Below the pieces are notes generated by a model. The model did no database searches. It was not told the origin of the DNA and saw only the letters and a program-made list of their open reading frames with translations. Shown one piece after another: positions 1 to 12,800 of a stretch of DNA of 64,000 nucleotides. A program made the position numbers and the translations under genes. Origin of the DNA: Prostheceraeus crozeri (lineage: Eukaryota > Platyhelminthes > Polycladida > Euryleptidae); contig CAJQUW010005269.1 in NCBI GenBank assembly GCA_907163375.1, forward strand, positions 24,048 through 88,047, in the 5' to 3' direction. Positions within the stretch are counted from its first letter, which is position 1. Each line of letters opens with the position of its first letter.

Positions 1-583
1 CTGTACCAAATGTTATCGAAATTCAAAGAAGTGATATCATCTGACAGCTTAACACAAGCTTAAGATAATCGTAATTTTCTGTTTTGCGTAGTTTCGTCTG
101 TAGGCATCGGTGAATGAATTGACCAAGAATTCATACCTTTATGTCTGAGGATCACAAGTGACCAGACACAACCTCATCGTTCTGCCAAATCAAAGTACTA
201 AGCACATCCTTTCACATGGTATAAAGTTTATTGAAACTGAGCATCATCAACAATGAAAAAATTATGTCAGACTTTTTTAGCAGCATTTTTTCGGTAAAAC
301 GTATTTGTACTGTATTCTTTTGTACATTCAACGAATCTTAAAATCTTTGCATCATGATAAAGCTGAATGATAGCTCACAGTGTCTGTCAATTTTCAATGA
401 AAAATTCTGCATCAAAGCAAACGCTCAATTTTCTGTCAGAACGCCTATTGACCACAACTGACCACATAAGAAAGTAAAATGTATGCCAAAGTAGTCAATG
501 GAACATAAAGTTTCATATGGTATATCGTTTATTAAAATTGAAGCAGGGCTTCAACACGAAAATTGCATTTGAAATAGGTTAAC
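1..583 (-). repeat. Interspersed repeat family A, partial copy
   Basis: This stretch matches, in reverse complement, sequence at 26970-27740 and 60708-61160, and part of 18241-18540. Shared landmarks are the segment with the GTGGTCAGTAGG core, the TTCGTTGAATGTACA core and the block around 85-130 that mirrors 27585-27640. In the other two copies the outer end is TA followed by CAGACCGTTTCA, which resembles a mariner-type terminus. Here that end is missing, because similarity stops near 583. No protein of known family is encoded. Divergence between copies is high, so the family is old. Confidence 0.75.
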
Positions 584-1059
584 TGGGATATGTCTCGATA
601 AATCTAGTCATAGAAATAGATCGTTTATCTGAAGTTGACTAGAAATTGACTCAAGGTCGCGGCACATCCGAGGGAACTAAGTTGGGCATGAACCACTAAT
701 TAAATGCTTAGAATTGCACATGTAACTGATCCTAACCCAATGATGTCGTCGTTGACAAGTGTATCTATAGTGAAAATGAGTGCGATTTTTGTGCCACTAT
801 TGTGTAGTGCATAAATCTTTCTTGCACTCTAGAGGTTTCATTGCTATCAATTTCTATGCATCTAGTAGTGTTCCAAATTCCATGAGGTGCAACTTTATAC
901 ACTATAAATACCATACATCAGGGTTTCATTGCTCAGAGCGCTGATGTTGGACGTCATGTAAACGACTTTCGGAAAAAACTAACAAGAAATAATCACTGTT
1001 AGAAAGATATGTATAAAGAATAACTTTAAAGCGTCATAAGGAGGAAAGTAATGCTAGCA

Positions 1060-1545
1060 GTATCTTACAGCTGGATTTTTGTTACACACAGAAAACTGAA
1101 TAAGTTAGTGAAGATACATGACGTGCCTTTTAGTTAATGAACCAGGCAAACAAATACGTAGCACTTTCAATAAGTAAAATATTTTAAATACCTCTATTAA
1201 CTGTAGCTGCAAAATCTGTGAATCTTTAAATATAGATCTTTTTTGTGAAAATCGATATGTTCTCTACAAAGTCCTTTATTCTTTGTGTGGTGATTTCAAC
1301 ATAGGTTTAAAGAACAGTCCTTTTAGATATCGTTTCCAAGAACATTGTCGTAGTATTGACAAGAGATAGTATCATTGATCTATCAGTTCATATGTGTTCT
1401 GTACACTTTGACCACACCTCTTCAATAGATGTCCTCATATTGTCCTTTATTGATATACTGAACATCCCAGTAAAACTCGTTTAACTGATAATATTCTCAT
1501 ATGACTGGATAAGAAAATTAAAGCCTCCTAAAATCAGTCCCAAAG
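1060..1545 (+). pseudogene. Penelope-like element fragment with GIY-YIG endonuclease domain
   Basis: This is a decayed 3' coding end of a Penelope-like retroelement and carries no usable ATG. Reading 1091-1366 in one frame gives a linker (RKLNKLVKIHDVP), a basic PGKQIRSTFNK segment, a CxC-xxC cluster (NCSCKIC) and a GIY-YIG core. In that core YVLYKV stands for the GIY half and DFNIGL for the YIG half, followed by PFRYRFQEHCRSI with the expected catalytic Arg and the first His. Stops occur near 1127, 1175 and 1367; after the last one the frame shifts and continues with further His residues. The same order is seen in the 28071-28880 minus-strand ORF, so both belong to one subfamily. No RT domain is visible upstream. 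Confidence 0.7.
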
Positions 1546-2443
1546 ATGAACTGGTGTGTGATCATCGTATTGTCTTATTTACATGAATTGCTTCAGCCAA
1601 AATGGTTGCAAATTTTTACTTTTGGGTTTTGATAAAATCACTAATTGTTGAAACCGGTAGACCCGCGTGTAATTTCATTGAAAAATAAAGATTCGACTAA
1701 ATTAAAAACTGGATTTGGAAAATGCCCTGACCAGTCATTGCGTAATAGTTGGGTCGGAAGGAGACAGGATTTTAAAGATCTTAATTATTGTTTTTCTTTT
1801 GCACAAAATGTTGTACATACAAAATCTTTAAAAACCTGACTCTTTCCGACTCAACTATTAAAAACTGGAGTGGCATTTTGACATTTTGTTTATGAATGCT
1901 TGTGACAAAATACTTGGCATGATGCTGATGGCTATTGTTCTTTTTAACATGCTCAAGCACTTATTCGCGTGAATACTTTCATATGAATTATCTACAAGCC
2001 AATAGAATGTCTGAACCTCTAAAATCATGCAAGCAAAGACAAAATAGGAAGCACTCACCCTGTCAGTTACCAATACGAACTATCTTTACACGATCTTGAC
2101 AAATTCGCATTGGCGGCTATAAAATCATCGGCCATTAAATGTGCTGACCATACTCTAGAATTTAATGTTTTGCGGTCTGTGAGTCTCCTCTGTTCATATT
2201 ATGTATCCGACTTCTCCTGGTGTCATTGGCTACAGGAAATATATTTATGAAACGCATGATTCGACGTGCTTCCTGACTCAATCATTTTGGCAGCCAAACA
2301 ATTCACACAAGCTTACCATTCAGAAGAAAATCAACACTGTGCACTCGACGGAGACAATGAAATAATCAATTCTAATGTCGGAACTACTTCATTGACTTCA
2401 TCGTTATGACAGCATTCAAAACTTCCACCTCATCATGTACATA

Positions 2444-2965
2444 CACAGAATTAGACAGGTCGTCTCTTCTTCTGTTTGACTAGAAGAGAAGCATTGGAAC
2501 ATGTAACGTAAATGAAATGGCACAATCTCCTGACTAAATACCATAGCAATCGAACAATGAGCAGCCAGTTCAACATGAAACACGCCAAATTGTGCAAAGT
2601 TTCTGTGACTGTTATCAACCGGATCACACAGCAAGGAGACACAGACGATGTCAAGTTCTACAGAGAAGTTTGTGAACGTTTTTTCATGCGCCTGCTAACT
2701 TTTCTAATAATGATCGGAGGGCCCAGCATTATCGAGAGAACTTTTGCGCAATGATCTGAATTCTTCGAATCTGAAGGAATCGTGGCGATCGGAGCATTTT
2801 GAAGGAATTCACAGCAATCCGCAAGCGACGCACGACTATTTTTCCTATCTCTGCAGGGTATTAAAAATTTCTTTTTGCCCACTTATTATGTTCCAGCATG
2901 TGCCATCTGTTTGAATCAGTTTCCACTTCTAGCAAAGTGATACGAATAAACAATCTAATTCTGTG
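2444..2965. mobile_element. Non-autonomous hAT-like element, full-length copy with 8-bp TSD
   Basis: The 522-bp element begins CACAGAATTAGA and ends with the inverse TCTAATTCTGTG. It is flanked by a perfect 8-bp direct repeat, TGTACATA, at 2436-2443 and 2966-2973. An 8-bp duplication is characteristic of the hAT superfamily, although the classic CAGGG terminus is absent. It encodes no transposase. Related copies lie at 14618-15137 (own perfect 8-bp TSD), 34441-34808 (5' truncated) and 26004-26265 (internal fragment). All four are on the same strand of the window. Confidence 0.85.
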
Positions 2966-4170
2966 TGTACATAGAAATTAACAATACCATAGAAAGTCCA
3001 CTTCTATGATCATATGAGAAGATTTCAAGTTCGCGTTTATCTTTCAGTTCAAGTGCTATGTACTGCAGAAATCTATGATGAAGGAATGATTGTGACTGAT
3101 ATCTCTATGATTATCAAGAGTATTTGAATAGAAAGTTAACCTTTCCAATGATGAAAATGTCTTCATGTATTCACAGATCTAATCTACATGTATACTTAAG
3201 AAGGACAAGATCAGTCAAAATTGCTCTTTCCAGTGCATTAGAGTAAATAATGCATGATTTTCCAAGGCTTTCTATATCCACTGGTTAATAAGTATAAAAT
3301 CGTGGAAAGTCACCAATCACCACCACTTGGTTTGCTTTATATTCAGTATGATCTTCGCATTTTGTGAATCACTAACATCATAATCACATTTTATCTGTTC
3401 GTCTGAGTTTTGATTGTAATTTGAAGGCCTCACATGTGATGCTCTATAATCACGAGATGTCTAACAAGAGATAAAAATATATTGACATCAGCAACCACTC
3501 ATTACGAGGAGGCGCACTATGAAAGGCAACACTGATTGCACTTTTCCACCAAACTCTTGATAAAGGATCTTCCGAAGGAATGGATATTCAAACAATTCTT
3601 GCCTAGCTTTCAGAATTTTCATTAGTCACACTAATCAAATTATTATCAATTTTTTAGGTTTCAATTTGTTTTTTGTTCGTTTCTGATTGCATCATCGGTA
3701 GACTTTCTTCAGATTTTAATCATGTTTGTTACTTGCATAACAATGGATAAGGCATGGGACATGTTGCTGCAATGATTGTTGTAGCAAGTAAAATCATTGC
3801 TGATCTGTTATCACTTAGTTCATGACTGCTTTGAGCAAAGGAAATAGATTATCGAAAACTTTCCAGAAAGAGTCCACAATTCTCCGAAAAAACACTGCTG
3901 AATCGATTTTCGCAAAGCATGTATAAAATGTACAGAATCCACACCAATAGCCATTGATGCTACGTGCTGTAGTTGAATTTCAATCACTAGCAGTTAATAT
4001 TGCAGCTGTTATTGACTGTTGAACATTCAGTCAGCAATGTCCTAAAGGCAAAACACTACACCAAGTAAAAAGTATACAAAAAATACTTGAAGAGAAACAC
4101 GAGCTATGTAACAATGACCGTCCTACTATCTCGCAAGAGTCACCGACAGGCACTGGAACATCATGTATCT
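2966..4170. other. No gene recognised
   Basis: AT-rich sequence. I see no ORF with a recognisable domain and no clear repeat structure. Confidence 0.5.
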
Positions 4171-4175
4171 TTTGA

Positions 4176-4235
4176 GCAGAAATATCAGACATAGACGAGG
4201 CTGCGTTCGCAGCCGAGACTGTTTAATATTTCTGC
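4176..4235. other. Strong hairpin upstream of a Penelope-like remnant
   Basis: A 10-bp outer stem (GCAGAAATAT at 4176-4185 pairing with 4226-4235) surrounds a 7-bp inner stem, GGCTGCG-TT-CGCAGCC, at 4199-4214. It lies just before the degenerate GIY-YIG coding remnant that starts near 4290. It could be a structured RNA end of that retroelement or a chance palindrome. I do not see a hammerhead core (CUGANGA plus GAAA) in it. Confidence 0.45.
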
Positions 4236-4269
4236 CCTCAAAATCCATGTTTTATAAACACTTTTGAGA

Positions 4270-5050
4270 AGTAATTTTTGAAAGAAATCAGTGAGACTAA
4301 AAAAAGAAAAGCCACATTCAATGCTAATTTTACCGTACAAAGATGAACGATCTACTAATTTTTGTTCGACGACAACTTCACAGCATCAATGCGCACATTG
4401 TTCTTCTAATCAAGCCAATATTCACCAGCCGCAACATCTCATCGATGGCTACATACCCAGTAGAGAAGCCCTATTTCCAAGAAAGCATTAACAACGTAAT
4501 CTACCAATATAAATGTGGATCGTGCTAGGCTGTGCGAGCTCTGTGGGATTCACGTCGCGACATTTGTTCCAGGAAATATGTGAGCATCGCATACATTCCA
4601 ACTGCGATCAAGTATCAAAATCATTCTGTAAGAAAGACGATTTAAGAATCTATGAAATGTTATTCATTCAAAATCTTCATCCTAATCTGAATGGACAGAA
4701 GGATTCTGTAGAACCGCGGTTGCTTGACAATTAGTTTGCCCTTTCTTTTTCCTTAAGTCTATGTAGCAGAATTTACTGTCTGTCTTGTGGTTTACACATA
4801 AGTAAGCTATGCAAATGGAAGATTTACTTGAGTCCTTTTAGCCTGGTTTCCACTAATGATTATCAAATTTTGTAATCAATTAATGTGCAGTCTTTAATTG
4901 TTGTATGTAACCTTGAGAATGCTCAATAGACTGTGAGCGAAACGTTGGGAAAATTTTCGTCCTTATTTCCTTTAAAAGTCTATGTTGTAATGCTATTGTA
5001 TGCTACTCCTAAGAAGTCAATAAATATTGCAATTCTTGATTATCTGTTTT
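4270..5050 (+). pseudogene. Penelope-like retroelement 3' end, GIY-YIG endonuclease remnant
   Basis: This is the C-terminal part of a retroelement polyprotein with endonuclease role, broken by at least two frameshifts (frame 1, then frame 2 near 4355, then frame 1 near 4513). Seen in order are a linker ending in LILPYKDERSTNF, then NVIYQYKCGSC, then VGFTSRHLFQEICEHR, then KKDDLRIYEMLFIQNLHPNL. Together these give the two-Cys/two-His pattern of Penelope GIY-YIG domains, the YIG half as VGFTS, the catalytic Arg region and the glutamate-bearing IYEMLFI helix. The reading ends at a stop at 4732-4734. A 3' region follows, with a GAGCGAAACGTT motif near 4938 and a polyadenylation-like AATAAA near 5020. 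No RT domain is seen upstream, so the copy is 5' truncated. Confidence 0.75.
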
Positions 5051-6124
5051 AATGCATGTAGACACAGACAGCTTCATCTATGCATAAATTCACAAATGGA
5101 CTGTTCAAACTGCATCATGCATCATGTATAGACATGTAAAACTAGGAAAACTTTTCAAATTCAAAACCGCTGGATACCGTCAAAGTTAACGTATCTATGT
5201 TATTTTTACAACCATGGAGATGCTCTTGAGACTCTGGGGTTTAAATCTCATTTAAAAATTGGTTGGATTCTCTCTGATCTACATGTACAAAACTTTATCA
5301 AATAGGGTCATTGAATTTGACTCACTCTGTAGAAGTCTACACCAGGGTAGCAATTTTCATCCAAGAAAATAATTACCTGCTTCGTGGAGCTTATCAACCT
5401 GTGGATAAAGAAATCTTTGGGATATCATGAATTACATTCAGAAAACAAATTATATCAATGAATCAGGCCACACATGTAGATATACATAGATGTATAACCA
5501 AGATATTCATGAAATGAATATCTTTGGCAAAGAAACATTACTCATCTACGATAGAATTTAGCTGACGATGATGTTAAAAGGCAATGAAGCTAATTCATTC
5601 ACTGCTAAAATCTATTTCAATAGATCAACACAGAAAGTGTTAGATGCATAGAGTGGGTATATTAGGTAGAGTGGTAAGTCCACATTTATTAAATCCCCAA
5701 TGTGTATACATTGTACACTTTCAATTTTATTAAATGAACTCAACCGAGATGCAGGTGTTGTTGTCACCAAATGTGAGATATGTTAATATTTACAGTTTTG
5801 CAGAAGTCACAGCAGAATTGAGTGATCATGATTGTAATGCAGAAGGAATGATGGTATTTCACAGATTCTCATGATAGCCTTGGAGATTTAATGTTTGATA
5901 AATTAGCAATTCGATGGGTTCCTATTACTTTCATGCTCAACCTCAAGAGTATTTTCTTAAGCGTGATCATACCACAGGCAACCTGCCACTGGCACAGCAA
6001 AATCACATAATCAAAGACAATGACTTCATTTTACTATGAAAGATGTAAATGGGTCCACATCACTATTCAGATTCAAGAAAAAAATGAATTTAGCAATCGA
6101 GTAATCGAATCATAAAATTATTAG
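5051..6124. other. No gene recognised
   Basis: AT-rich, multiple stops in all frames; no domain or repeat that I can name. Confidence 0.5.
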
Positions 6125-6245
6125 TAAGCTTATTAGTAAATATTCATTCCTTTTGACATCCATTTGTTTCATACTACTTATAAAGGGGCGTCATCTCGGT
6201 AGTATATAAATTTGGACAATTTCATCTTTTTAAAAAACTGCTCAA
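6125..6245 (+). repeat. Interspersed repeat family D, copy 1
   Basis: The sequence from AAATATTCATTCCTTTTGA to the AAAACTGC block is repeated at 15970-16081 with scattered mismatches. No coding potential is seen. The second copy abuts the CACTG-ended element at 16082, so D is either the sequence that element inserted into or part of a larger compound repeat. Confidence 0.6.
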
Positions 6246-7770
6246 ATAATATTTTGGACCACAGGAACGTAATCTCCGCAAAGAACTGTCTTTTTTGATA
6301 TAAAAATTTTCACTTTAACAAGCTAACCCAGATTATGAAATCCTGAATTTTGGTTCTGAAATACATTTACAGGTACAATGTACGTACATACGTTACTCTA
6401 AAAATGATTTTAAGGGGATTACAAGAGTTCACATTTATCATGGGATAAAATTTCATCCTTCATAAATATTGGCTGTGAGCGATTAATTAATTATCGTGCC
6501 TCAAAGGTCATTAAAGCCTTCGTCAAAAGCTACTTTGATGTACTTTTCAGTTCGCGGAAGTAAACCCGGGATCATATGGCAAATACGAAGTTGAATGTCC
6601 TTCTTTGATTGAAAATAAAGTAATAGAAAAGCCAAGTCGCAGCACGATTTGAAATTCATGACAGAATGATCTAAGTCCCCTTGAGCACTGCTCATCCATC
6701 ATCATTTTTCATTCACATTTCAATTTTACTAAGGAAATGCAAATATCCCAATTTACAAGGTGCAAAAGCAAGACATTTCAACACCACATTCCGAATTTTA
6801 TATTCAGCCTTGAAACGTCAGTATCTTTTTTCCGGAAACTACTTTTGAATGACTCCGCTTATTTTGTCATTCATCATTTGATATAGTTTTTATAAATATA
6901 GGTCTAAAAGCAACGACGTTTTGTGTGACTTTAAAGTTGGAATGTCAACAAAACGCATCCATCCAACCGCTATAGAGCTAATAAATTTAACTCCATGAGA
7001 AGTTGACGAAAGAACTCGATTTTCAAAAACGTCTTTAAATATGCGTCAAATTTTTGATGTTCTCTGCAATAAAATTGGTTATCAAAAAAACACAGGAACT
7101 GAAAAACACAATATGTTATATAGACCGGCGGGAACGCCTATCAGAATTTTTACGACTAACATTATCAGGCCTAACTATTGTGTATATATTCATTACTGTG
7201 TAATATTATCTTTTAAGTACACTAACCTGACTTTTCCTTGATAGTCGCAACTATTGTGGTTTTCAAGTAATATCAAAAAATACACAGAGGATCCCCTCTC
7301 GGTCAAAATAAGGTTAAACCTCCAACATTGATGATATACGAGCAGCCGCATGTAATGTGCACATAAACGTATAAAACTCACGCACATGCACTGTACATTC
7401 GATTATTTCGTTGGGCTAACAGATCTCAAGTCCTTCTGTCAGCTGTGAATGATAGGCAGTGTCTGTTGACAGCGCTTACAAAAGTTGACTTCAATATTAA
7501 CTTTGGATGTCCAAAGAAAGTGTCAAAAGAATTTCTTTTCATACATTGTTCGAATCTCGGTTCGTCTCCAAATTCTATTGTCTGAATCTCAGTTCATCGA
7601 ATATAGATAGTTCTTGATAAAGACCTTATTACTTCAGATAATATGACAGACTAGGTTCACAGAACGGTTAGACAATGCCCTGTTTGTTTCATGATTGTGA
7701 CTGCAGTCTTGCCAAGATAAGGTTACTCGGTGATTGATGCGTACACTTCTTAACTTGGTTCGTATTTTTT
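6246..7770. other. No gene recognised; putative 5' flank of the gene at 7822
   Basis: No ORF with a recognisable domain. The last few hundred bases are the presumptive promoter-proximal region of the secreted-protein gene. I cannot assign specific factor sites. Confidence 0.4.
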
Positions 7771-7776
7771 GTTGGC

Positions 7777-7783
7777 TATAAAT
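7777..7783 (+). promoter_or_regulatory. TATA box for the gene starting at 7822
   Basis: TATAAAT preceded by GGC lies 45 bp before the ATG at 7822, which fits a start of transcription near 7807 and a very short 5' leader. An ATG at 7802 would fall before the predicted transcription start and leads to a stop after five codons. Confidence 0.5.
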
Positions 7784-7821
7784 GTTGCTGCAATACTCCA
7801 CATGAATAAGCTGAACTGAGC

Positions 7822-7894
7822 ATGAACGGAACCATGAAAGATGCCTTTACATTACTTGGTGCTCTCATTGTGATGATCGGTTCATCGAATGCAG
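7822..7894 (+). CDS. Exon 1: signal peptide of a secreted or membrane protein of unknown function
   Basis: ATG at 7822 opens 24 codons plus one base: a short polar start (MNGTMKDAF), a hydrophobic core (TLLGALIVMI) and a small-residue cleavage region (GSSNA). This is a good signal peptide. It ends at a GT donor (G|GTAAAG) at 7894/7895, leaving phase 1. A second in-frame ATG is at 7834. The matching acceptor is 18570: the single leftover G plus TT at 18570 restores the reading frame of exon 2. A TATA box sits 45 bp upstream. The exon is too short for ORF-length gene finding. The joining of the two exons is inferred from phase and signals only, with no transcript evidence. Confidence 0.6.
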
Positions 7895-8162
7895 GTAAAG
7901 CTTTATCTTCTTGCTTCTATTTTCTTGAAACATGATAAGATATATTATTATTATACATGTCTCACGAAAATTCAAAGCCTGACTGCGGGATGACAAGATA
8001 GAGAACAAAACTATTCGAATCAAATTTTGCAAGGTAGATGCAGATTATAACATCTAATTGGAAGAAAACGCTCAAAGCAGCAAAAGTTTTTCTTCTAATG
8101 GGATAATTGGACCTAAATGCAGGGCTGATTGCTCAAATAATGACTAAACCGTTCTAGCATTC

Positions 8163-8547
8163 ATCAACTTGAAGAGAAGTTGCTCATCTGTATCAGCAAT
8201 TATTGGATCAAAGTACCGCCGAGTGGGCCATTAGTAGAGGAGGACACTCAACACTATGTCCAAAGAGTGGCAGTTGCTTCTTGACAGGGCCAAGAGAGAA
8301 GACATTGCCCTGCAGTTTGAAGCTGCTTTTTGTGGTAGCGACAGAAATGGAGAAGTCGACAAAGATAAGGGAGTGCAGTTGAGGACGTGGACCAAGAAGA
8401 GGCGATCTTTCATGGAAGTTCAGTATCTGCAAAGATCAGGCGATAACTACATGCAACAAAAGTGGAGCGACAGATTTAGGAGAAAATCGGTGAGATTCAA
8501 GATGAAAGGCTGCAACAGTGCTGAGCGAAAGATGTCCTCATATCGAC
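8163..8547 (+). pseudogene. Possible pogo/Tigger-type transposase N-terminus (CENP-B-like HTH) remnant
   Basis: One frame from 8163 reads HQLEEKLLICISNYW then VPPSGPLVEEDT, the pattern L..L..W......P.SGP...E of the CENP-B/Tc5 helix-turn-helix of pogo-like transposases. A different frame from 8256 (ATG, 103 codons to the stop at 8565) continues with charged sequence containing WSDRFRRKSVRF, which resembles the GWLxRFKKRH segment of the same domain. At least one frameshift separates them and no DDE domain follows. From about 8548 a different element (CACTG-ended family F) replaces it. The call rests on short motifs and could be wrong. Confidence 0.35.
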
Positions 8548-9360
8548 ACGAACCATTCTATCTGTGATTGGCTGTTTTACACTGAAGTACGAGTTGTTGG
8601 TATGTTTTATATACGAGACCCGATGTAAATTGGTCCTCATTCGTATGTGTTTCGTATGAATAGCTTTAAGTCACATGGCAAAATATAAGTTATATTACAT
8701 AATACTAACAAATTACTTTTTCCAGTAATACCAGTCGTGAATATTTCTTTGTGAAAGTGTGGTATTTAACTAGATTAGATTTATTGTGAAATTAAAGCTG
8801 CTTGTCATCATTGCTAATTGTGGCATTCACAAAACTCATAATTACTTGAACTAAGTTGATAAAAATCATTTAAGCAAAGCGGTGACTTCCGAGGAACCTT
8901 GTTGACTTATATATCTCAAACATAACTATTTTTGCATTCATGAATTATAATGTGTTTTTATTTCGGATTGATAATGCTTAGTTCCAAAATTACATAATGC
9001 ATCATTGTTGATGGTCAAATACCTATTGGTTATTCATGAAATGCCTTAGACTTACATGCATGAAAATCGAATTCAGTATTGTAAGTTTGACTATTAAATG
9101 TCATTATCTTACTACTGACAAAACAGTAGTAACATTAGTGTGATCTTTATTGACAAAAGGCCTTAAATCAACATACATTAGAAATCATTGATGCTTTCCT
9201 TTAACGTTGTGCTGGTATGGCTTTCGTATGTCAAGCATACCACATTTGAAATAACATACGGAAAGTATACAGATATATACCAAGAGAATACAGAAATATA
9301 CCAAAGAAATATTTTGGTATGTATCCTTCGTATGTGATTGGTATTGAGCGATTTACAGTG
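8548..9360 (-). mobile_element. CACTG-ended non-autonomous DNA element (family F), one end truncated
   Basis: This is the reverse complement of most of the element at 16082-17075. One end is intact: the plus-strand sequence ends in AGCGATTTACAGTG at 9360. The other end is lost, because similarity starts abruptly near 8548 beside the pogo-like remnant. The terminal regions are rich in CATACC and CATACG words and their complements. It encodes no transposase. CACTA/EnSpm-type transposons carry such CACTx termini and repeated subterminal binding sites, so this superfamily is the best guess. Confidence 0.7.
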
Positions 9361-9840
9361 TACGCTTGGTTCCGCCCTGAAAGGGCTGGTCAGTGCGGCT
9401 GAGAATGCACAAATTAGCTTACAATGCAAGCATCTAGAAAGGCTGAACATGATGAAGGACTCTGCGGCTCTGCGTTTATTTATCCTGGCTTTGCCGTGCG
9501 GTTGATAATCAGAGTGACTGTAGAGTGGCATATCGACTGACTGGAAATAGAATAGAAAGGTCTCGTCAGACTTGAAGAACGTAAGTTCTGTGGTAGCCGT
9601 TGACATCACTAGGTCAACACTGTAAATTCATATCCGGGGGCCGATTGCTATTATCTGGCTATTGCAGTAGTGATATTGCAGAGAAGATAATAAATGATAA
9701 GCTTTCATCAGTTATGACACAATGCTCAATTTTCATAATAGAGACTTTAATTGTAACTGAAGTCCGCTTATGTACTGATGACACATATAATAAAATATAA
9801 AAATTATTTGCACATAAAAAAATGTAAGATAGTCCTGAAA
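9361..9840. other. No gene recognised
   Basis: The 9361-9610 segment is somewhat less AT-rich than its surroundings. Open stretches exist on both strands but none has a domain that I recognise. Confidence 0.4.
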
Positions 9841-9844
9841 AGGA

Positions 9845-12800
9845 CTCATTAAGCGTTCACTGGACTGGACACATGGATTCTCAAAAGTTCACAAAGACAA
9901 GAACGAAAATGCAAAAATAAAGCTGGACAAAACAGCACTAAAACTAATATACATACAAGAAGATATACAAGGGGCTCATCAGCAAGATGACCAACTGCTT
10001 TCGTCTCGTTTCGGGTCCTTTAACATCTTGGACGAATAAACAGTGGCGGACCCACATACACAAAATACTGTGGATGCACTCGAATCATACCACATTGGAC
10101 GGACAATTGTCTGCTTGAAAACAAGCCAAACTTCAGCAGGAGTGAAAAATGCTTACGTAGAAGTTTTACCACGTATTTTCTTAAATCATATAAAAGATAG
10201 CCTCTTTTTGTAAAGAATTGGCCTGTGATTTTAATCTTATCAACAACAGCATAAATGTGAGCAAATACGCAAATATCTTAAAACTTTACGTGCAAAAATT
10301 GTACTACCCATAAGGAAGGAAGAAGACGTCCAGTAAAGGTGAACAATACAACTTCAAAAGGGAAATCATCAACCTTGTGATATACTGATGAGTGGACTCC
10401 ATCTTGAGAAGCACTGATATTAACATCTAAATATTTGTTGTTATTCCCGTTTCTTTCCGGAATCAAATCATCCGGGTAGATTTGCATTGATAAACTGTCA
10501 AAATGTTGATAATTAGAGATGCACAAGTCATCTATATATCTCCCATTGAGTGACAATAACTTCGCATGGCCAAATTTTTTCCTTGACACCAACTTTTTCG
10601 TAGACACAAATTCATAATAGAGGAGAAAAAGATCTGACAACAAAGGGTTTCAATTGACACCCAATGGAACCGCGAATCTGCTTAAAAGTAAGTCCACCAA
10701 AAACCACATAAACTTCAGAAATTATGAAACGAACAGCGTCTTTAAATTTTTGCAAGATCAAAACAATGATAGCCATTATGCAGTTTCCTAGAGAAAAATA
10801 TGCGATTCCATCCGAGACACAAATATTTTCGCGAAGCAGAATCGAAAACCAAATCAAACAGCTGGAACAGGTGACAGACAATATCATTTTGCCCAAAATT
10901 AGTATACATCTTCGAAAAATCGTAAACTTGAAGCAAAAAACCTTATTACTTGAATTAACAATTTCTAAAAATTCTAAAGAAGACTTAATACTCCAAAAGT
11001 ACCGGAGACCACTATTTTTCTGTATAACATCACAATACTTCTTAAAACTTTTTCTAACAACAGTTAAACCCTTATTCAGTATTACTGAAAGATTCTTGGT
11101 CGTGTAGTGAAGTGCTCCGTTAAAAAGTCTCAACTTGTATGAATTCTTGCGGAACTTAGGAATCCAGAAAATTCTTGGCAGGTGTTTGCATTTATCCCCC
11201 AAAGAAATATCATGAACATTATCGAACAAATCACAGTGTCTTTCAACGATAACATTTTCTGTTTCCTGAACAGGTGAATAAGTAACATTGCCAACAGGTC
11301 TCAAAGTGTTATAATTTGCTCCTAATTCGTCCATCAAGACTGAGGCATTGTGCTTCTTACACAATGGAAAATTTACAGAAGCGTTATCGACAGTTGAAAC
11401 TATAAAATTCTTGTGTAAAACTTCAATAATGTCTTTTACACTATTTAATGACAAGAAACGTTCGAAATTATTAAATTTTACAAAGCTTATTCGCTTAGCA
11501 ATACGCGCAGGAACATATTTCTTAAAATGATCAAAGCAATTTTCTAGAACACTAAAACGACGCGCTAGCTTAACAACATGTTCCTCAACGGAAGCAAACA
11601 ACTTTCTTAACAGAAGACCATGGAACAACATTTGGTATACGAAACTTAGCACCCTTTGACATCAGTTGTCGTACACTGTAAACTGTCACCTCTTAAAATC
11701 GAAGAAATCTGCATCCTAAAGCGCGACACACTAGAATTTTAGGAGGTTGCGTGAAATAGAATGCCGACATACTAAAGAGAACAATAACACTAGTGCGCTA
11801 GCCTCCTAAAACGCTTTGCTTTAGGATTTTTTTATTAGTTACGAATAGTGTCTCGCTTCAGTGTGTGATTTAGGAGGTGCTGGTTTAGAGTGTAGTCTTC
11901 TATCTTCCATCACTTCAAGGTTGCCGGTGAAAATATGACCATAAGAAAGAACTATTAACAAAAGCTGGTTTATCATCATAAATACATTTACCAGTCAAAA
12001 TAGTGTGAATTTTATCCAAGCTTAAATCACTCAAGAATTTGCAATAATCACAAATCTTCAATGATATCGGATTACGAAGATTGTAACGAATTTTAGGAGG
12101 ATATGAGCTTTGTACAGCATCTGGGAGTAGTCGACGTAATCTTCTATCTCCAAAAATAGATGGCAAATTGATACAATCAATTAGCTTACTATTAAATAAC
12201 ACAACAAAAGTGGCTCTATACTCACATTCCCTATACTAACAATATTTGGCTTGTAGTTGTTAAATTTCTGTAACAAAAAGGAAGAAAAAACAGGTAATAA
12301 ATCACTTTTCATACTCAAAAGTCTTCGATAAACCGAACGTCTCAAGCTATTTGTAGGAGTCATAAGAGTACAACAGCATTCTTTGAAATTAGAGCTATAA
12401 AATAATATGTGTAGTTTGTCAACAATTGAATCACACAGCTCATTATCACCTTTTTGGTGTTTCCGACCACGACCACTACGTCGGATTCCATGTCCACTTT
12501 TGCGACGACGAACAGGAAGTCCAAAACATGCTAATTCACAAGCTGACCCGTTAGGCTGACGTTCTATGTAACTCCAGCCTTAGATACACGGCCTTCACCC
12601 ATCAATTTGTAGTTCAGCCCAAGAGGATAAACGGTGTTGAGAGCACATATTTAAAAGTCTTCTTTCTGATCGAGAAATTACTTCTTATCTACTTCAGCTA
12701 ATTCCGAATAGTCGACACAATCAATAATCGTAACAGGAAGGTCATCAAAAGAATGGCTACCATCATGAAAATGCTTACAAAGAAGCGTGTTCAATTTATC

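Noticed and set aside
1645..1839. 64-codon plus-strand open frame near the first Penelope fragment
   Set aside because: No recognised motif and no continuity with the GIY-YIG reading.
8256..8567. 103-codon charged ORF considered as a host exon
   Set aside because: The adjacent frame carries a pogo-like helix-turn-helix pattern and the sequence is cut by a transposon; a dead transposase explains it better.
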